Assembly (NCBI GenBank): GCA_002321335.1
Contig: DCMG01000152.1
Location: forward strand, 1 to 37,441
Length of the DNA stretch: 37,441 bases
Origin: Bacteroidales bacterium UBA1628
GTDB lineage: Bacteria > Bacteroidota > Bacteroidia > Bacteroidales > UBA932
Reading direction: 5' to 3'
In this document: piece after piece, positions 34,822-37,441 of the stretch
Layout: each line of letters begins with the position of its first letter
How positions within the stretch are numbered: position 1 is the first letter of the stretch
Made by a program: the position numbers and the translations under genes
The notes under the pieces: generated by a model
Databases searched by the model: none
Told to the model about the DNA's origin: nothing
What the model saw: the letters and a program-made list of their open reading frames with translations, nothing else

Positions 34822-35294
34822 TACGAGTTCGGTTCCTTTGAATAGTCCGGGCCGGTGCCTGGATCCACACGGCCGGCAGAGTCAACGTCATCCAGACCGA
34901 GTTCCAAGCGAGCCTCGTCGGAAAGCATGGACTGATCCCAAGCCGGGTCAAAGACCAGTTCCACGTTGCACGATTTGATGCCAGGGACGTCAGTAACGTT
35001 TCTCTGTACCTCGTCAAGAACCTCATCGGCCATAGGGCAGTTCGGAGCGGTGAAGGTCATCTTGATGAAAGCCTCGTGCATCTTGTTGATGACAAGCTCG
35101 TAAATCAGACCAAGATCATAGATGTTGACCGGAATCTCAGGATCATACACCTGCTTCAAAGCCAAAACCACATTGTCATACAGCGGTGCGAGCGCCTTGA
35201 CATCCTCAGCGGAAAGCACCTCACTCTCCTGCTCCACCTGCGGCTCATGAACGGTCGCCTCTTTCTCTTCCTTATTATTTTTGAATATACTCAT
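34821..35294 (-). CDS. MIP18/DUF59-family (SufT-like) iron-sulfur assembly protein
   Basis: 157 residues from the ATG at 35294; the frame is open for 30 more residues upstream but these (MWKNICRCFGYES...) are unlike the family. A charged N-terminal linker (about 1-40) leads into the DUF59 core: LALKQVYDPEIPVNIYDLGLIYELV, then TFTAPNCPMADEVLDEVQRNV with the conserved Cys, then VELVFDPAWDQSMLSDEARLELG. Members help Fe-S cluster maturation, fitting sufE and sufS next door on the same strand. Confidence 0.88.
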   Translation of the reverse strand: MSIFKNNKEEKEATVHEPQVEQESEVLSAEDVKALAPLYDNVVLALKQVYDPEIPVNIYDLGLIYELVINKMHEAFIKMTFTAPNCPMADEVLDEVQRNVTDVPGIKSCNVELVFDPAWDQSMLSDEARLELGLDDVDSAGRVDPGTGPDYSKEPNS

Positions 35295-35442
35295 ATAACA
35301 CTTAATCAAACAATTATATTCTTCAATAAGTCTAAAAAAACTTACACTTTCATAGCCAAAACAGCGACAAATATTCTTCCACAAATTTAATAATTACTAT
35401 AAACTTTAGATTTTCATAGTAACTACAGCTTATATGGCATTG

Positions 35443-35856
35443 CTAACTGTTCTCCAAGGCCACCGCCTTGATGGTGTCAATCATCGAGACGAGACCATTG
35501 GCCCTGGTCGGGGACAGATTCTCCTTCAAGCCGATCTGGTTGATGAAACTGAAATCATCCGCTGCGATCTCTTTCGGAGTGCGACCGGAATAGACGCTGA
35601 TCAAGAGAGATATTATGCCTTTTGTGATGATAGCATCGCTGTCCGCCTTGAAGTACAGTTTTCCGTCCTCAAGCCGCCAATCCAGCCAAACCCTTGACTG
35701 GCACCCCTTAATCAACTTATCCTCAGTCTTTTCCGCTTCCGGATAGGCTTCCAGATTCTTTCCCAAGTCGATGAGATACTCGTATTTGTCGAGCCATTCA
35801 TCGTACATCGAGAAATCGTCAATCACAGACTGTTTAGCTTCCTCTAATGAGTTCAT
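35443..35856 (-). CDS. sufE: SufE-family sulfur acceptor/transfer protein
   Basis: 137 residues from the ATG at 35856, close to E. coli SufE (138). A GTG start at 35919 would add 21 residues of foreign composition that cross a -7 box and a hairpin, so it is rejected. It accepts persulfide sulfur from SufS on Cys 52 in KGCQSRVWL (Cys 51 in E. coli) and passes it to the Suf scaffold. Other marks: MYDEWLDKYEYLIDLGKNL and LSPTRANGL. Same strand as sufS, 95 bases downstream of its stop, with its own -7 box. Confidence 0.94.
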   Translation of the reverse strand: MNSLEEAKQSVIDDFSMYDEWLDKYEYLIDLGKNLEAYPEAEKTEDKLIKGCQSRVWLDWRLEDGKLYFKADSDAIITKGIISLLISVYSGRTPKEIAADDFSFINQIGLKENLSPTRANGLVSMIDTIKAVALENS

Positions 35857-35879
35857 ATCACATAACAATTTCAAATTTC

Positions 35880-35887
35880 CAAATATA
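35880..35887 (-). promoter_or_regulatory. -7 box of sufE
   Basis: Minus-strand TATATTTG matches TAnnTTTG and ends 23 bases before the ATG at 35856. No clear -33 box at the normal distance. Its place inside the longer GTG-started reading argues for the ATG. Confidence 0.5.
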
Positions 35888-35900
35888 CAAGCCACTTCAA

Positions 35901-35953
35901 AGGTTGATGAGTCTGTCACTTCGTTGCTTCGGCAGGCTCAGTGACCACAACCT
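35901..35953. repeat. Palindromic repeat between sufE and sufS
   Basis: AGGTTG (35901-35906) pairs with CAACCT (35948-35953), and GTCACT (35915-35920) with AGTGAC (35940-35945). The centre CTTCGGCAGGCTCAGTGACC is related to the unit at 751-770. The outer arm includes the last bases of sufS. It probably acts as a terminator-like hairpin for sufS on the minus strand. Confidence 0.6.
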
Positions 35954-37175
35954 AAACCAACATCGCAACCGCCTTGTCAAGTGACCTGATGAAATATTCA
36001 GCCTCCTCCATCGTGTTGTACGGGGCAAGGGACGCGCGAAGCATTCCTGTGACACCGAATCGGTCCATAATCGGCTCAGCGCACATCTGACCGGAACGCA
36101 CAGCGATTCCCATCTTGTCCAAAATCAGAGCCAGATCTTCGTGATGCGCTCCGTCCACACTGAATGAAAAGAGAGGAATCTTTGCCTCCGTTCCACGTGG
36201 AACGCCATAAAGATGGATTCTCGGATTACTCGTCAGTGCATGGAGTAAATATTCAGACACAGCACTCTGGTTATCAACTAATTCTTTATCATTCATCAAT
36301 TTAGCTACCTCGATAGCCGGTTTCAAGGTCGGCATGGAATTGATGTTCTGGGTTCCAGCCTCGAATTTTTCCGGAAGCGGAGCGTAGGTCGTGCCGGAAA
36401 ACTTCACGGTAGCGATCATCTCTCCCCCACCCTGATATGGAACCATCTGATCCAACCATTTGCGCTTTCCAAAAAGCACTCCGGTTCCAGTCGCCGCATA
36501 GAGTTTATGCCCGGAAAACGCGTAAAAATCACAGTCAACATCCTGAACGTCAACACCTTCGTGCACCATCCCCTGCGCTCCGTCAATCAAAACTGGACAA
36601 CCAGCTGAATGACAAAGCTTTACAATTTCTTTAACAGGATTAACAATGCCAAGAACATTCGAAATCTGAGCGACAGCCACAATCCTCGTATTTGGATTCA
36701 GCAAAGACTTCAATTCGTCAAGATTCAGATGTCCCTCGTCATCCACATGAAGAACCCTCAATGTAGCCCTTTTCCTTTGGCAAAGCATCTGCCACGGAAC
36801 AATGTTGGAATGGTGCTCGGCCTCCGAAACGATGATCTCATCGCCTTCATGGACGAAAGTCTCACCGAAAGAAAAGGCGACAAGATTGATGGATCCAGTC
36901 GTTCCGGAAGTGAATATCACCTCCTCACGAGCAGATGCGTTGATATATTCCTTCACAGCATCGCGGGTGCTTTCGTACTCCTCCGTGGCATCGGCAGCGA
37001 GTTTGTGGACCGCGCGGTGAATGTTGGCGTTCGCTCCGATCGTCAGTTCGGTCCATTTATCGATGACCGACTGCGGACGCTGGGCCGTGGCTGCGTTGTC
37101 AAAATAGACAAGAGGCTTGCCATAGACGGTGCGCGAAAGCGCCGGAAACATATTTCTGAGTTCTTGAATATTCAT
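35952..37175 (-). CDS. sufS: Group II cysteine desulfurase SufS
   Basis: 407 residues from the ATG at 37175, which has a Shine-Dalgarno GGAGG about 8 bases upstream, unusual for this phylum; a TTG at 37202 lies within the -7 box and is rejected. It takes sulfur from L-cysteine as persulfide, yielding alanine, with PLP. Marks: PLP Lys 224 in AFSGHKLYA, HHSNIVPWQ (121-129), VLIDGAQG with the PLP-binding Asp, and catalytic Cys 365 in RSGQMCAEPIMDRFG. Length matches E. coli SufS (406). sufB, sufC and sufD are not in the window. Confidence 0.97.
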   Translation of the reverse strand: MNIQELRNMFPALSRTVYGKPLVYFDNAATAQRPQSVIDKWTELTIGANANIHRAVHKLAADATEEYESTRDAVKEYINASAREEVIFTSGTTGSINLVAFSFGETFVHEGDEIIVSEAEHHSNIVPWQMLCQRKRATLRVLHVDDEGHLNLDELKSLLNPNTRIVAVAQISNVLGIVNPVKEIVKLCHSAGCPVLIDGAQGMVHEGVDVQDVDCDFYAFSGHKLYAATGTGVLFGKRKWLDQMVPYQGGGEMIATVKFSGTTYAPLPEKFEAGTQNINSMPTLKPAIEVAKLMNDKELVDNQSAVSEYLLHALTSNPRIHLYGVPRGTEAKIPLFSFSVDGAHHEDLALILDKMGIAVRSGQMCAEPIMDRFGVTGMLRASLAPYNTMEEAEYFIRSLDKAVAMLV

Positions 37176-37199
37176 TGTCAAACCTCCAATTCTATCTTG

Positions 37200-37207
37200 C
37201 AAATATA
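37200..37207 (-). promoter_or_regulatory. -7 box of sufS
   Basis: Minus-strand TATATTTG matches TAnnTTTG and lies 24 bases before the start codon. The -33 match is poor. Confidence 0.5.
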
Positions 37208-37279
37208 ATCAAAAGCATCGGAAGAATGGACTGTTATTGAAAGCGTCTGTGAATATTCCGTATTTCACGCAAAAAGTGC

Positions 37280-37287
37280 TAATTTTG
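37280..37287 (+). promoter_or_regulatory. -7 box of ruvA
   Basis: TAATTTTG matches TAnnTTTG, 22 bases before ATG 37310. A weak TTCCG precedes at 19 bases. Confidence 0.5.
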
Positions 37288-37309
37288 CCTTGAACAAAAA
37301 TCTTTGAAT

Positions 37310-37441
37310 ATGATCGATTACATCAAAGGGACAATAGTCGAGCTCTCCCCTGCCGAGTTGATTCTTGAGAATAACGGAATCGGGTACAGCATTCTGATTT
37401 CATTGCAGACTTTTCAGGCGCTGCAGGATAAGAAGGAGGCA
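37310..37441 (+). CDS. ruvA: Holliday junction helicase subunit RuvA (3' partial)
   Basis: The first 44 codons are present before the window ends. MIDYIKGTIVELSPAELILE followed by NNGIGYSILIS matches the start of RuvA (family pattern M-x-x-x-L-x-G-x-V-x...; V-x-x-x-G-V-G-Y). RuvA binds Holliday junctions as a tetramer and loads the RuvB motor for branch migration. The frame is open to the last base. Confidence 0.88.
   Translation, partial: MIDYIKGTIVELSPAELILENNGIGYSILISLQTFQALQDKKEA

Noticed and set aside
35857..35919. N-terminal extension of sufE from GTG 35919
   Set aside because: It crosses a -7 box and a palindromic repeat, and the added residues do not fit the family; the ATG gives the expected length.

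Overview
The window reads as chromosomal DNA of a Bacteroidales bacterium of the gut or rumen type. The signs are a SusC/SusD pair, fimbrillin-family lipoproteins, DUF6377 and DUF6175 proteins, and start-proximal elements matching the Bacteroidetes sigma factor consensus TTTG-N19..20-TAnnTTTG in front of many genes. Shine-Dalgarno sequences are rare. I cannot name the genus from sequence alone.

Layout: (1) 1-4890: the 3' part of a beta-propeller/beta-barrel outer-membrane protein carrying an in-frame palindromic repeat, then a YeiH-type transporter with an overlapping small membrane protein, then a CpXC zinc-ribbon protein. (2) 4899-12061: a visibly AT-richer accessory block. It holds an AAA ATPase fused to a PD-(D/E)XK-like domain behind a duplicated promoter cassette. 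Next comes a 556-base gene-free stretch that probably encodes a structured non-coding RNA. Last is a six-gene operon of exported envelope proteins ending in a strong terminator. (3) 12171-16028: three tandem fimbrillin-like lipoprotein genes, the third lacking the C-terminal domain of the other two. (4) 16136-19675: galK and an EEP-family nuclease/phosphatase on the minus strand, then ychF on plus. (5) 19731-32887: a polysaccharide utilization locus. A membrane-anchored DUF6377 (SusR-like) regulator is followed by an inverted repeat that could be its operator. Then comes one tight transcription unit: beta-helix repeat lipoprotein, SusC, SusD, calcineurin-like phosphoesterase lipoprotein and GH13 enzyme, closed by a 21-bp-stem terminator. 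(6) 32888-34329: low-density DNA with inverted repeats, a possible decayed coding fragment, and a DUF5674 protein plus a small partner gene. (7) 34330-37441: housekeeping genes: folK with a SufT/MIP18-like protein, sufE, sufS, and the first 44 codons of ruvA, cut by the window edge.

Working together: the locus at 19731-32820 is a coherent glycan system. The regulator senses glycan in the periplasm, SusC/SusD import it, the GH13 enzyme cuts alpha-glucosidic bonds, and the phosphoesterase may remove a phosphate. The sufS, sufE and SufT-like genes belong to Fe-S cluster assembly. The least understood parts are the six-gene envelope operon (6995-11991), the RNA candidate in front of it (about 6548-6840), and the repeat structures at 748-828, 4899-5000, 21247-21287, 34263-34340 and 35901-35953.
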